From positions 1-64,000 of the forward strand of contig CAMJKP010000008.1 of NCBI GenBank assembly GCA_946406435.1: a stretch of 64,000 nt of DNA. The letters run 5' to 3'. The notes beneath the pieces were generated by a model. The model was given only the letters and a program-made list of their open reading frames with translations, made no database searches and was not told the DNA's origin. Shown here piece after piece: positions 26,759 through 35,067 of the stretch (position 1 is its first letter; each line of letters starts with the position of its first letter). This DNA comes from an uncultured Prevotellaceae bacterium (GTDB taxonomy: Bacteria > Bacteroidota > Bacteroidia > Bacteroidales > Bacteroidaceae). A program made the position numbers and the translations under genes.

Positions 26759-26898
26759 TATTCAAAATCTTTCTCGAAAAAATATTTTTAGAACGCTAAG
26801 ACGTGGAGTCGCAAAGTTTTTTCTATGTTCAAATAATCTTAGCGCCTTTGTGTCTCTGCGTTTAAAAATTATTTTTCACTTTTCACTTACTTCAGGTC

Positions 26899-27013
26899 CG
26901 CTTCTCCTTCGCTTCAAATCCGTTTCAAAACCGTTCTAGGTCCGTTCCTTAGAATGGGAGGAAAATGGGACTTACATGGGAGTCACAAGGGACTTGCTTG
27001 GGAGCTAGTTCGG
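26899..27013. repeat. 11-bp-phased array abutting the SPFH stop codon
   Basis: CG recurs at 26899, 26910, 26921, 26932 and 26943; GGG recurs at 26956, 26967, 26978, 26989 and 27000, with CGG at 27011. The stop codon of the SPFH gene (27016-27018) continues the pattern. Confidence 0.9.
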
Positions 27014-27015
27014 AG

Positions 27016-27894
27016 TTACTTCTTCAGGTCCTTGAGATCGAGAATCATACCACCACCACTTGCAACAGTTGGCAGATGACCATCCCATTTCTCAATCCAG
27101 TCTTCTTGAACGATGTACTGAGAGAGACTTGCAGCAATCTTTGAGTTGTAGTATGCCTCAGCGTCAGCCTTGATCTGCATAGCCTCAGCTGCACCTTTCG
27201 CCTCTGCAATCTTGATCTTTGCTTCTGCCTCAGCCTCAGCAACCTTGTTCTTTGCCTTGAGAGCCGACTGAACAGCAGCATTCTTCTCGTTGATCATCTG
27301 GGCAAGTGACTGAGGAGGTGTGATTTGCGAGGTGAACTCCTCTACGATGAAGCCTTCCTTCTGAAGTGAAGACTCAAGACGACGGCGAACGTCACTCTCG
27401 AAGTTTGCACGACTTGACATCAGAGAATCACTTGTATAGCGGTTTGCACAGGTGCGGTAAGCCTCGTAAATACAAGTGCGGATATATCCGTTCTCCAGTT
27501 CGTGAACACCCTCACGATACTTTACGAAGATATCACAAGCCTTAGCAGGATCAATTCTGTAGGCGATAGTAGGATCCATCTGGAAGGTAGAAGCATCCTT
27601 TGCATTCACGTTGAATGGCTCGTAGTTCTTACGTTGGAGATAGGTAGGGTAGGTGAATACCTTTGTTGTTATAGGGTTATAGAACACCCATCCCTTACAA
27701 GTACCTTCTACCCCACCATATTTCTCCTTTGAGGAATCCCACTTGTGGAACTTGATACCAATCTCACCAGAATCCACTACCGTACAGGATTTTGATAACA
27801 GGATAGTGAAAGTTAGAGCGGCAGCTACAGATATAAAAGCCCATTTCACTTGCGAAACTGAGATGTTGAACTCAGGTTTAATAGTCTTTGCCAT
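27016..27894 (-). CDS. SPFH/band-7 domain membrane protein (prohibitin-like)
   Basis: A 292-residue protein with one N-terminal membrane segment (about 17-37), the SPFH domain (about 38-205; VVDSGEIGIKFHKWD, PTIAYRID, YIRTCIYEAYR) and a long Ala/Glu/Lys coiled coil (about 210-255; AEAEAEAKIKIAEAKGAAEAMQIKADAEAYY). Such proteins form ring-like scaffolds in the inner membrane and often modulate membrane proteases. A YbjQ-family gene precedes it by 67 bases on the same strand. In Bacteroidetes this protein is close to the prohibitin branch. Its partner protease is not in the window. Confidence 0.87.
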   Translation of the reverse strand: MAKTIKPEFNISVSQVKWAFISVAAALTFTILLSKSCTVVDSGEIGIKFHKWDSSKEKYGGVEGTCKGWVFYNPITTKVFTYPTYLQRKNYEPFNVNAKDASTFQMDPTIAYRIDPAKACDIFVKYREGVHELENGYIRTCIYEAYRTCANRYTSDSLMSSRANFESDVRRRLESSLQKEGFIVEEFTSQITPPQSLAQMINEKNAAVQSALKAKNKVAEAEAEAKIKIAEAKGAAEAMQIKADAEAYYNSKIAASLSQYIVQEDWIEKWDGHLPTVASGGGMILDLKDLKK

Positions 27895-27961
27895 AATAAT
27901 TAACTCAAAATTTTATTTACAACTTAAAACTAAACAACTATGAATTATGAACTATGCACTA

Positions 27962-28279
27962 TTATATCCTTACTGCCGTTCCGCTACAACTTACCATCAG
28001 CATACTGCCTGATTGTCCTATTGTCTCATAGTCAAGGTCGATTCCCACGATAGCATTAGCACCCATGTTCTCAGCACGCTGTTGCATCTCCTTAAGAGCC
28101 TTTTCTTTAGCCTCTACGAGCGTGTTTTCATAGCTTGAAGCACGTCCGCCAAAGATGTCGTGAATGGAAGCTGCGAAATCCTTGAAGAAGTTAGCACCTA
28201 TGATTACTTCGCCTGATACTATGCCAAAATACTGCTGAATTGGGCGACCTTCGATTGTTGGAGTTGTTGAGAGTAACAT
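27962..28279 (-). CDS. YbjQ/UPF0145 family protein
   Basis: A 105-residue protein of the normal length for YbjQ (Pfam YbjQ_1), a small pentamer-forming fold sometimes called a putative heavy-metal-binding protein. Markers are the N-terminal [28 protein letters not shown] and the C-terminal [19 protein letters not shown]. The true function is unknown. It has its own -7 box and is followed by the SPFH gene, so the two are probably one transcript and may act together at the membrane. Confidence 0.85.
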   Translation of the reverse strand: MLLSTTPTIEGRPIQQYFGIVSGEVIIGANFFKDFAASIHDIFGGRASSYENTLVEAKEKALKEMQQRAENMGANAIVGIDLDYETIGQSGSMLMVSCSGTAVRI

Positions 28280-28338
28280 AATAATTTTCCTTTCTTTTAA
28301 TTTATGTGATTAATAATGTTTGTTGATTTTTGATACTG

Positions 28339-28346
28339 CAAAGGTA
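28339..28346 (-). promoter_or_regulatory. -7 box of the ybjQ-like/SPFH unit
   Basis: On the minus strand TACCTTTG, 60 bases before the start codon. Confidence 0.65.
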
Positions 28347-28418
28347 CGATATAAAAGGAAAAACATGAAATTATCGCAATGAATTGGACAAAATATTGGA
28401 AAAGTGAGGAAAAACTCG

Positions 28419-28426
28419 TAACTTTG
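28419..28426 (+). promoter_or_regulatory. -7 box (TAACTTTG) of the TerB-like/acyltransferase unit
   Basis: TAACTTTG lies 103 bases before the ATG at 28529. The leader consists of degenerate AAAGTGTAAAGTA and CTAATC repeats. Confidence 0.6.
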
Positions 28427-28528
28427 TTGCGAAAAAAAGAATTAGAGTAAAGTGTAAAGTAGAAAGTGTAATGTAGATAGCACTAAACACTAATCTCTAA
28501 TCACTAAACTCTAAACAGATAATTCATT

Positions 28529-29857
28529 ATGAGAGATCTCGCCCGACAAGGTATATACCGCATTATATATGACATCATCAAGGCTGATAGCATTATTGTT
28601 CGCCATGAGATAGATGCCATAAAACTGCTTTGTGACAAATACGGAATAACGCCTAAGCACAGAATGGTGTCTATGAACCTGTCGCTTGCAGAAGCCGTGA
28701 AAGAGGTACAGAGTCTTACAATAGGTCAGGTGGAGGAACTGCATAAGGATATCAGCCAATTGATTATGGCAGATGATGCCTGTTCGCGCGAGGAGGCTCT
28801 ACTGCTATTTGCCATTATGAAAGCTATTGACGGCAAATGCGAGGTGGTAAGCGTTCCGTGGGGTGAGATAATGATGGATAACTCTCAACTTCTGTTTATA
28901 GAAGAGGGGTATGACGAGGCTGTAAACGAGTATATAGAAGTACGCTATAACACGATTGTAAACACCTGTAAGGTTGGCGGTTTCGACTTTGTGTATATCC
29001 CAAGACTCACGAAGGTATTTGCCTCACAGTCAATGGCAAGCGACCTGTTCTTCTATTTCTCGCCAACAGCAACGATAGAAGAAGCAAAGCGTATAGCGGA
29101 TAATACGTGTAATGTCACGACCTCTATTGTATATCGTGAACTTCTTGTCGGAAAGATGGGATTCCGTATGGATGTTGCTAATCCATCTTTGCTGTTCCGA
29201 GTATCATTTTCGGTAGTTAATGGTCAGAGAATGGCAAACTATGCGCTTATCAATACAGATAGTGATATGCTTGTACAGTTGGAGGGAATTGTATCTGAAC
29301 TCCAGAGATTGCAGAATGATAATACGTTGACTATAAATAATATAAGCGTAAGACAAGACGCATTTATCTATAATGGTTTCTACCGCACACTATTCGACCT
29401 CCTCACATATCGCAAGGGTGCAAAATGTGAGCTTGTAGTGCGTCCTTATAGTCATGGAAATGTGCTGTCTGTTTGTACAACGACATTAGAGTCGGAAACA
29501 GAACAGCCTTTGGATCTTGGTCCGAAGGAATCGGCCTTTTATGTATTTCTTATAAAAGAGACACAGGAGTATGGTGGTTTCAGAATTGATATGCAGACAA
29601 AAGAGGATTTAGCCTATCTTTCTGAGGCTCAGAAACGCTTTGAAGAGACTTATTTCTCTCTTTGCAACAGAGATACGGCACCTGATATTACAGATGCAGG
29701 AATACGTCGCCCTATGCTATCAAAAATACGCAAGGCGATAGAGAATAATGATATAATTGTCCAGCGTATGATGTTTATGCCGGAGGTAAGTAGAGACAAG
29801 AGCATAAAGGTGTATTTGGATAAGATAGTAATGAATAGCGATGGACGTAAGAACTGA
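28529..29857 (+). CDS. TerB-like N-terminal domain protein, unknown function
   Basis: A 442-residue cytoplasmic protein. Residues about 1-110 are all-helical, with the TerB-like pattern IKADSIIVRHEIDAIKLLCDKYGI … MADDACSREEALLLFAIMKAIDG (acidic residues in paired helices). The rest is mixed alpha/beta with no motif I recognise, ending in a possible DNA-binding-like helical tail (RRPMLSKIRKAIENND). Its last 17 bases overlap the start of the acyltransferase gene, so the two are translated together. TerB domains occur in envelope-stress systems, but the tie is weak here. Confidence 0.5.
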   Translation: MRDLARQGIYRIIYDIIKADSIIVRHEIDAIKLLCDKYGITPKHRMVSMNLSLAEAVKEVQSLTIGQVEELHKDISQLIMADDACSREEALLLFAIMKAIDGKCEVVSVPWGEIMMDNSQLLFIEEGYDEAVNEYIEVRYNTIVNTCKVGGFDFVYIPRLTKVFASQSMASDLFFYFSPTATIEEAKRIADNTCNVTTSIVYRELLVGKMGFRMDVANPSLLFRVSFSVVNGQRMANYALINTDSDMLVQLEGIVSELQRLQNDNTLTINNISVRQDAFIYNGFYRTLFDLLTYRKGAKCELVVRPYSHGNVLSVCTTTLESETEQPLDLGPKESAFYVFLIKETQEYGGFRIDMQTKEDLAYLSEAQKRFEETYFSLCNRDTAPDITDAGIRRPMLSKIRKAIENNDIIVQRMMFMPEVSRDKSIKVYLDKIVMNSDGRKN

Positions 29858-30836
29858 TAATCGAATAGAATGGATAGACCTTGCCAAGGGCATTTGCATG
29901 ATTCTTGTCGTATTTGGTCATTTTCCAGAACTCATAATATGGCTGGAGAATGGTCATGAATATGATCCTACGCTATTATGCAGGATGCCTCTATATTTTA
30001 TGTTAAGTGGACTGTTCTTCAAGACATATAGTGGTATCATACCATTCTTGAAGAAAAAATTCAATCACCTGCTGTTTCCGTATATATCACTTCTGATTAT
30101 AGGACATGTGTGTGTGGCATTATACTCAGCCCCAAACTGGTTCTTGTTCTCTCTCTTCATTACCAATCTGATAGGCTATGGAATTCTGTCGCTAACGCAA
30201 TTGGCTTTCAAGGAGAAAAGCAATATGCTATACATCGTGCTTTTAGTAGTATCCATAGCAATTGCATACATAGGCTACAATTGCCATATAGACCAAAGTA
30301 TCAGTCAGTTGATAATATCAAAGCATGTTCGTTTTTGTGAGTCTGCTCTTATGGGACTTCCATTCTTCATGGGAGGTTATATAATTCGTAACTCTACAAA
30401 TCTGATATCTGTTCAGCAAGGTGTGAAGTTAAAAGAAATAGCTATTGCCATACTATGTATTGCTATTGTGTTTCTCATTTCGTGGATGTATGACTGGGGG
30501 GATATTTCATATCACAAGAACATATATCAGATTCCATTTGCCCTCACCTTACTGGGGGGCGCAATAGGTGCTATCGGTATTCTTATCTTGTCAAAACAGA
30601 TAGGGCGACTTCCTCTCGTATCATATTTTGGCAGATACAGCATCATAGTCTTGACAACACATGTTATCTTGATAAATGCAATTCGTGAATGTGTTAATGC
30701 CCTGTTTGGCATAGAGCATCCTCAATGGCTGTGTCTTCCAATGATTGTAATAGTAATCCTTGCAGAGATACCCTTAATAGCATTACTACGTAGATATCTC
30801 CCATATCTCTTTGCCCAGAAGGAACTTCTGAAATAA
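29841..30836 (+). CDS. Acyltransferase family 3 membrane protein
   Basis: A 331-residue protein with about ten hydrophobic segments and the family N-terminus IEWIDLAKGICMILVVFGH, whose His is the conserved catalytic residue. Family 3 proteins O-acylate surface sugars, peptidoglycan or lipids. It overlaps the TerB-like gene by 17 bases, which supports coupled expression. The stop lies only 4 bases from the stop of the convergent S8 protease, with no terminator in between. Confidence 0.85.
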   Translation: MDVRTDNRIEWIDLAKGICMILVVFGHFPELIIWLENGHEYDPTLLCRMPLYFMLSGLFFKTYSGIIPFLKKKFNHLLFPYISLLIIGHVCVALYSAPNWFLFSLFITNLIGYGILSLTQLAFKEKSNMLYIVLLVVSIAIAYIGYNCHIDQSISQLIISKHVRFCESALMGLPFFMGGYIIRNSTNLISVQQGVKLKEIAIAILCIAIVFLISWMYDWGDISYHKNIYQIPFALTLLGGAIGAIGILILSKQIGRLPLVSYFGRYSIIVLTTHVILINAIRECVNALFGIEHPQWLCLPMIVIVILAEIPLIALLRRYLPYLFAQKELLK

Positions 30837-30840
30837 AGGG

Positions 30841-32979
30841 TTACTTAACTGTTTTCTTTGTGCTCTTCCCGTCCGAAATGATATAAATGCCATGGTGTTT
30901 AATATCATTTATCTTCATTCCGTTAATATCATAAATAATTCGACCCTCTAAATCCCCCTTAAAGAGGGACTTTTCTTCTATGCCCGTATAAACGCTATTG
31001 ATATATTCAATACCGGCAAGGGCATCTATCTCCCCCCAACCATAATAGTTGTTAGGATATGATAATGCTTCGTCGTAATGTGTACAAGTATGGGCAAAGA
31101 CATCCTTTATCTGTTCAGGTGTCAAGGTTGGGCAGACCTGAAGCCAGAGAGCGATGATGCCTGTTACTATCGGGCATGACATTGACGTACCCTTTGATAA
31201 TGCCCAGTAGTGCTTTCTTCCCTCGTATTCAAATACGCGTGAACCGAATGTGTTCTGGAGATGCTGATCTGTTTTGTAACTGTTAGTTGAGGAGACAATA
31301 TTTACTCCAGGCGCCATAACATCTGGTTTTATGTGGTCGTCTATAGTTGGTCCCACACTACTAAAGGATGCCCTTACACCATTTGTGCCAAGGTTATCGC
31401 CAAAGGCTCCCCCATAATGAAGTGGCACCTCCGTGACGTGTGCTGTTGCCCCTACTCCTATTACCCTTTCGGCACATCCAGGGAACATAACACTATGTGA
31501 TGACTCGAAATCGCATAGACTATTATCGATGTCGTCGCTTATGAAACCTCCTCCTGCGCTAAATACTTCTATGTCGTTGTTTGTGTCGAGGACTGCCAAT
31601 GACATGGCGGTATTCTTTCCAAAGTTATATTTATCATTATTTATGTCTGTTATTTGAAACTCGGTGGCATAGAGTGTTTTATCATAGCAATCAGGGTATA
31701 CGCTCAGACTTACAGGAAAGCGTTTATTGCCAACATGTATAGTGTCTTGCATAACACTATCAGGAAACGCAGAGAGAGTTTTCGTATCATATTCCCATGT
31801 CATAACCTTCGTTTGGTCCTGATAAAATGAAAGTTGCATCTTCACAGGCTTTTTTGAACGCATGACATAGGCTGCCTCACGTTCACCACTCGAAAGGAAA
31901 GCCCCTTTCTTGCTCTCACCCTTTGCCTTATGTATGTAGGTGCCACATTTACCATCATTACCTGCTGAGGCGCATATTATACGGCCAGCTCCTACCATTT
32001 TGTTTATTACCTCATGATATAGAATGCCGTCATTCAGGTTCAGATACTCACCTTCGGAAAGATTGATTACACATGGTTTGCCAATGCTTTCAGCATAGTC
32101 GAATATATACTTAAAGCCAAGCAAATCAGTTGCCATGGTGTATTTGTACAGGTCTGCTTCTGGTACAATATCTTTATTGTTCGTGGTATAGTTTGCTACT
32201 ACGCACATCTCTGCTTCAGGAGCCATACCAATATACGGACTTATTGTGCCGTCTCCTTCACAACCAGAGCCTGTTGCAGTTCCCATAGTATGAGTGCCAT
32301 GAGTTTGCGTAAGTCCGTCTGCCGAATGTCTCTTGTTGAGAATAGCCTCTTCTCCTATGTATTGTCGTCCTACATATATTGTGTCTTTCTTTTGCCCTTT
32401 CTCATTAGTGGTTTGTCCTATGACGGGCTCCCCCTCTCCTGAATAGTCAAGCATATCCCATACTTGCTTGATGCGATAGTCTTGCATATCTGTTGAATAC
32501 CAGTTAGGGTGCGTTAAGTCAAAACCGATATCCATAACACCGATAATGACACCTTTACCTGTGGCCGATAGTGGTGCAGGACTGTTCCATACATCTTTCG
32601 CCCGCACTATTGCGGCTGAGTTTTCATTTGTTATTGAGCAACTCTTTCCTGCCTCTATCCTTTGAATGGAAGGATATGAGCAAAGTTGAGATATTTTGTC
32701 AAGAGGAATACTCGCTATATAGATATCATCCCAGTTTGCGTATATCTTGCATCCGTATTTTTTCAGGAGCTGAATGTCGGAGGTTTTGACCAGGGCAGTA
32801 AGACCCTCTAAATCCCCCTTAAAGGGGGACTTCCTTACTGCAAATCGACTTTTTGCTTTATTTGCCATTACCGCTTTCCTCACATACGATGACATCTTGC
32901 CTTGATTTTGCGACCAAGACAAAACGGGGTTTAATAGCATTATTGCCAGATATATAATCCTAAGAAGAAATTTCACCAT
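30841..32979 (-). CDS. S8 (subtilisin-like) secreted protease with two palindromic inserts
   Basis: A 712-residue protein. I start at MVKFLLRII, which gives a clean signal peptide (to SWSQ) and agrees with a -7 box at 33005-33012; the longer reading has no signal. The S8 triad is Asp150 in IGVMDIGFD, His227 in THGTHTMG and Ser in SKGTSMSCPIVTG, with the oxyanion Asn in ASAGNDG. The last 35 residues (IIYDINGMKIND…GIYIISDGK) look like a type IX sorting tail. Residues 50-59 (KSPFKGDLEG) and a second block near residue 680 (KSLFKGDLEG) are encoded by two copies of the palindromic element. Confidence 0.88.
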   Translation of the reverse strand: MVKFLLRIIYLAIMLLNPVLSWSQNQGKMSSYVRKAVMANKAKSRFAVRKSPFKGDLEGLTALVKTSDIQLLKKYGCKIYANWDDIYIASIPLDKISQLCSYPSIQRIEAGKSCSITNENSAAIVRAKDVWNSPAPLSATGKGVIIGVMDIGFDLTHPNWYSTDMQDYRIKQVWDMLDYSGEGEPVIGQTTNEKGQKKDTIYVGRQYIGEEAILNKRHSADGLTQTHGTHTMGTATGSGCEGDGTISPYIGMAPEAEMCVVANYTTNNKDIVPEADLYKYTMATDLLGFKYIFDYAESIGKPCVINLSEGEYLNLNDGILYHEVINKMVGAGRIICASAGNDGKCGTYIHKAKGESKKGAFLSSGEREAAYVMRSKKPVKMQLSFYQDQTKVMTWEYDTKTLSAFPDSVMQDTIHVGNKRFPVSLSVYPDCYDKTLYATEFQITDINNDKYNFGKNTAMSLAVLDTNNDIEVFSAGGGFISDDIDNSLCDFESSHSVMFPGCAERVIGVGATAHVTEVPLHYGGAFGDNLGTNGVRASFSSVGPTIDDHIKPDVMAPGVNIVSSTNSYKTDQHLQNTFGSRVFEYEGRKHYWALSKGTSMSCPIVTGIIALWLQVCPTLTPEQIKDVFAHTCTHYDEALSYPNNYYGWGEIDALAGIEYINSVYTGIEEKSLFKGDLEGRIIYDINGMKINDIKHHGIYIISDGKSTKKTVK
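30942..30975. repeat. Palindromic element in the S8 protease 3' coding region
   Basis: GACCCTCTAAATCCCCCTTA then AAGAGGGACTTTTC, translated on the minus strand as KSLFKGDLEG. Same orientation as the copy at 32802. Confidence 0.85.
32802..32834. repeat. Palindromic element in the S8 protease 5' coding region
   Basis: GACCCTCTAAATCCCCCTTA then AAGGGGGACTTCC, translated on the minus strand as KSPFKGDLEG. The first 20 bases are identical to 30942-30961. Confidence 0.85.
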
Positions 32980-33004
32980 TATATGTTTAGGGCATTTTTG
33001 TTTG

Positions 33005-33012
33005 CAAATATA
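33005..33012 (-). promoter_or_regulatory. -7 box of the S8 protease gene
   Basis: On the minus strand TATATTTG, 26 bases before the chosen start codon; this supports the start at 32979. Confidence 0.6.
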
Positions 33013-33118
33013 AGTATAAATTTCTGATTTTGCAAATATTTTCAAGTGCTTATTTCGATTTTTCACTTTTCACTCTTCACTTTTCACTTACTTATTTCGT
33101 AATTCGGGATTTTCTTAT

Positions 33119-33126
33119 TAACTTTG
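33119..33126 (+). promoter_or_regulatory. -7 box (TAACTTTG) of the flippase gene
   Basis: TAACTTTG lies 26 bases before the GTG start at 33152. The upstream stretch 33058-33090 is a TTTTCAC-type simple repeat. Confidence 0.55.
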
Positions 33127-33151
33127 TACGCTAAAACAAAAGATATATTGG

Positions 33152-34588
33152 GTGATAAAGGTAAAAAACAATAAATACAACAGCATATTAAAGGCGACAA
33201 GTCTCTTGGGTGGTGTCCAGATGATTAACATTCTGCTCAACCTCCTTCGCACAAAGGCAATTGCTATATTGCTTGGTCCTTCGGGTGTAGGTCTTAATGG
33301 CATCTACAACGAGACTCGTGAGCTGATACATACCACGACGAACCTCGGTCTTGACATCAGCGGAGTTCGTGGTATCTCTCAGGCATTTGAGCAAAATGAC
33401 GCTGCGGAGATTGACCGTCAGGTGACCTTGCTCCGTACTCTGGTATTGCTGTTTGCATTGTTCGGCACGCTCCTATGTTCTCTTATCGCCCAGCCTCTTT
33501 CTTGGTTTACCTTCAATGATAACTCGCATACGTGGGATTTTGTATTTCTCTCACCAGCCGTAGCTTTCAGCACTATAACTTGCGGTGAAATGGCTGTTCT
33601 CAAGGGTTTGCGACAGTTGAAATCGCTAGCCTCATTGTCTGTAGTCAATGTTGTTATCGCCATTGTCGTATCTCTTCCTATCTACTATTTCTGGGGCTTG
33701 AGCGGAGTCCTTCCGGCATTGGTTCTCTGCACTCTGCTTTGGGCTGTGGCTGCCCTTGCATACGGTATCAAGGCTCATCCTTTCAGTTTCTTTACCAAAT
33801 CCCGACAGTTGAAGGGTAGTAGCATTATACTTGGCATAGGTATCACATTCGTTGTGTGTGAGATAATCGACCATATCGCCAAACTCTCCGTTCAGAGCTA
33901 TCTCAATAACATCGCCTCTCTTGAAATGGTGGGACTTTACAACGCTTGTCGTACCATGACTTTAACATATGCAGGAATGGTTTTCTCGGCAATGGATCAA
34001 GACTATTTCCCACGTCTTTCAGGTGTTGTGAAGAATATAATTGATAGAACCGTCATACTTACCAAGCAGTTGGATGTAACCCTGATGATAATCACGCCTA
34101 TGCTCGTAGCATTCATTGTCGTGATGCCTATCATTGTACCGTTACTTCTAAGTGGAGAATTCAGTTCTATTATCCCTATGGCTCAGATTATTGCGGCAAG
34201 TCTCATCTTCCGTGCCATTTATCTGCCAAATGCCTATCTCCCACTTGCAGCTGGCGATTCAAAGGTGTATTTTGCCCTCAATTTGATAGGTGCCTTGAAT
34301 ACTTTCTGGATAATCCTCGGCTATGAGCTTGGCGGCTTGATAGGTATGGGCGTTGCTATGTTTGGCGAGAATCTTATTGACGTGCTGATGGCGATGGTTA
34401 TTTCCAAGTGGAAATACAATATCTCATTACCTTCCAAGACAAGGACAATGATCATTTTCGGCTGTCTGTTTATGCTTGCAACCTATTCTCTTTGTTGTCT
34501 TCTGAAAGGCTGGAGCTATTGGCTTGTAGGTGCAATTCTTATTGCCCTCAGCATCTTATATTCGCTAAAGAATTATAAGGAAGCGTAG
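33152..34588 (+). CDS. Wzx-type polysaccharide flippase (MATE-like)
   Basis: A 478-residue inner-membrane protein with about 12-14 hydrophobic segments. It belongs to the polysaccharide-export branch of the MOP superfamily, close to O-antigen/enterobacterial common antigen flippases that turn lipid-linked oligosaccharides across the membrane: AILLGPSGVGLNGIYNETRELI at the start, and YNACRTMTLTYAGMVFSAMDQDYFPRLS in the middle. The start is GTG; MIKVKNN is preceded by a -7 box that leaves no room for a longer protein. No glycosyltransferases surround it, so it may be a stand-alone copy. Confidence 0.82.
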   Translation: MIKVKNNKYNSILKATSLLGGVQMINILLNLLRTKAIAILLGPSGVGLNGIYNETRELIHTTTNLGLDISGVRGISQAFEQNDAAEIDRQVTLLRTLVLLFALFGTLLCSLIAQPLSWFTFNDNSHTWDFVFLSPAVAFSTITCGEMAVLKGLRQLKSLASLSVVNVVIAIVVSLPIYYFWGLSGVLPALVLCTLLWAVAALAYGIKAHPFSFFTKSRQLKGSSIILGIGITFVVCEIIDHIAKLSVQSYLNNIASLEMVGLYNACRTMTLTYAGMVFSAMDQDYFPRLSGVVKNIIDRTVILTKQLDVTLMIITPMLVAFIVVMPIIVPLLLSGEFSSIIPMAQIIAASLIFRAIYLPNAYLPLAAGDSKVYFALNLIGALNTFWIILGYELGGLIGMGVAMFGENLIDVLMAMVISKWKYNISLPSKTRTMIIFGCLFMLATYSLCCLLKGWSYWLVGAILIALSILYSLKNYKEA

Positions 34589-34669
34589 TTTTAATTGTTC
34601 AAAGATCGGTAATAAACGTAAGTTCTATGAATTGCTTTATGAGCTTACGAAGATAATCCATTATGCCTT

Positions 34670-34770
34670 CGCTCTTCCTCCGAACCAAACTCGATGAACC
34701 TTCGCTTTTTGTTCGCTATAGAACGGACCTTCATCGAGTTTGGTACGGAGGAAGAATGGAAGATTAGCGA
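34670..34770. repeat. 11-bp-phased array
   Basis: CG recurs at 34670, 34681, 34692, 34703 and 34714, then 34724, 34735, 34746, GGA at 34757 and CG at 34768. The core 34683-34746 is a near-exact copy of 3834-3897. It follows the flippase stop by about 80 bases; 34771-34847 holds only A/T-rich sequence. Confidence 0.9.
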
Positions 34771-34847
34771 AATAATAACGAGAGTGATGTTAAAATAATA
34801 AACTATAAAAAAAGTTGCGTTTTCTTGCAATTACGGAAAATAATAGT

Positions 34848-34855
34848 TATCTTTG
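34848..34855 (+). promoter_or_regulatory. -7 box (TATCTTTG) of the DUF4369/thioredoxin-like gene
   Basis: TATCTTTG with TTGC at about 34826. The leader to the ATG at 35068 is about 205 bases and A/T-rich, with no ORF. Confidence 0.65.
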
Positions 34856-35067
34856 CACGACCAAGCTAAAAGGCGAAAATGCTTTGAATGTTTCCGATAA
34901 TATAGTTTTTGTAAAAAATGCAGAAAATTTAAATCTATTTTTCGAGTATTACGTCTTATTAATATAGACCATATATAAAAATACATACAAAAATAAGATT
35001 TTAATGAACGAAATCTGATTTTGTGTGTATTACTATATTGAGGACATTAAAAACAAAAAATAAACAA

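Noticed and set aside
26783..26862. tRNA-like fragment suggested by AACGCTAAGACGTGG and CTTAGCGCC
   Set aside because: No cloverleaf can be drawn; the two parts are degenerate copies of an AACGC-type simple repeat.
32980..33066. Longer start of the S8 protease at 33066
   Set aside because: The predicted -7 box lies downstream of that codon, and the extra 29 residues destroy the signal peptide.
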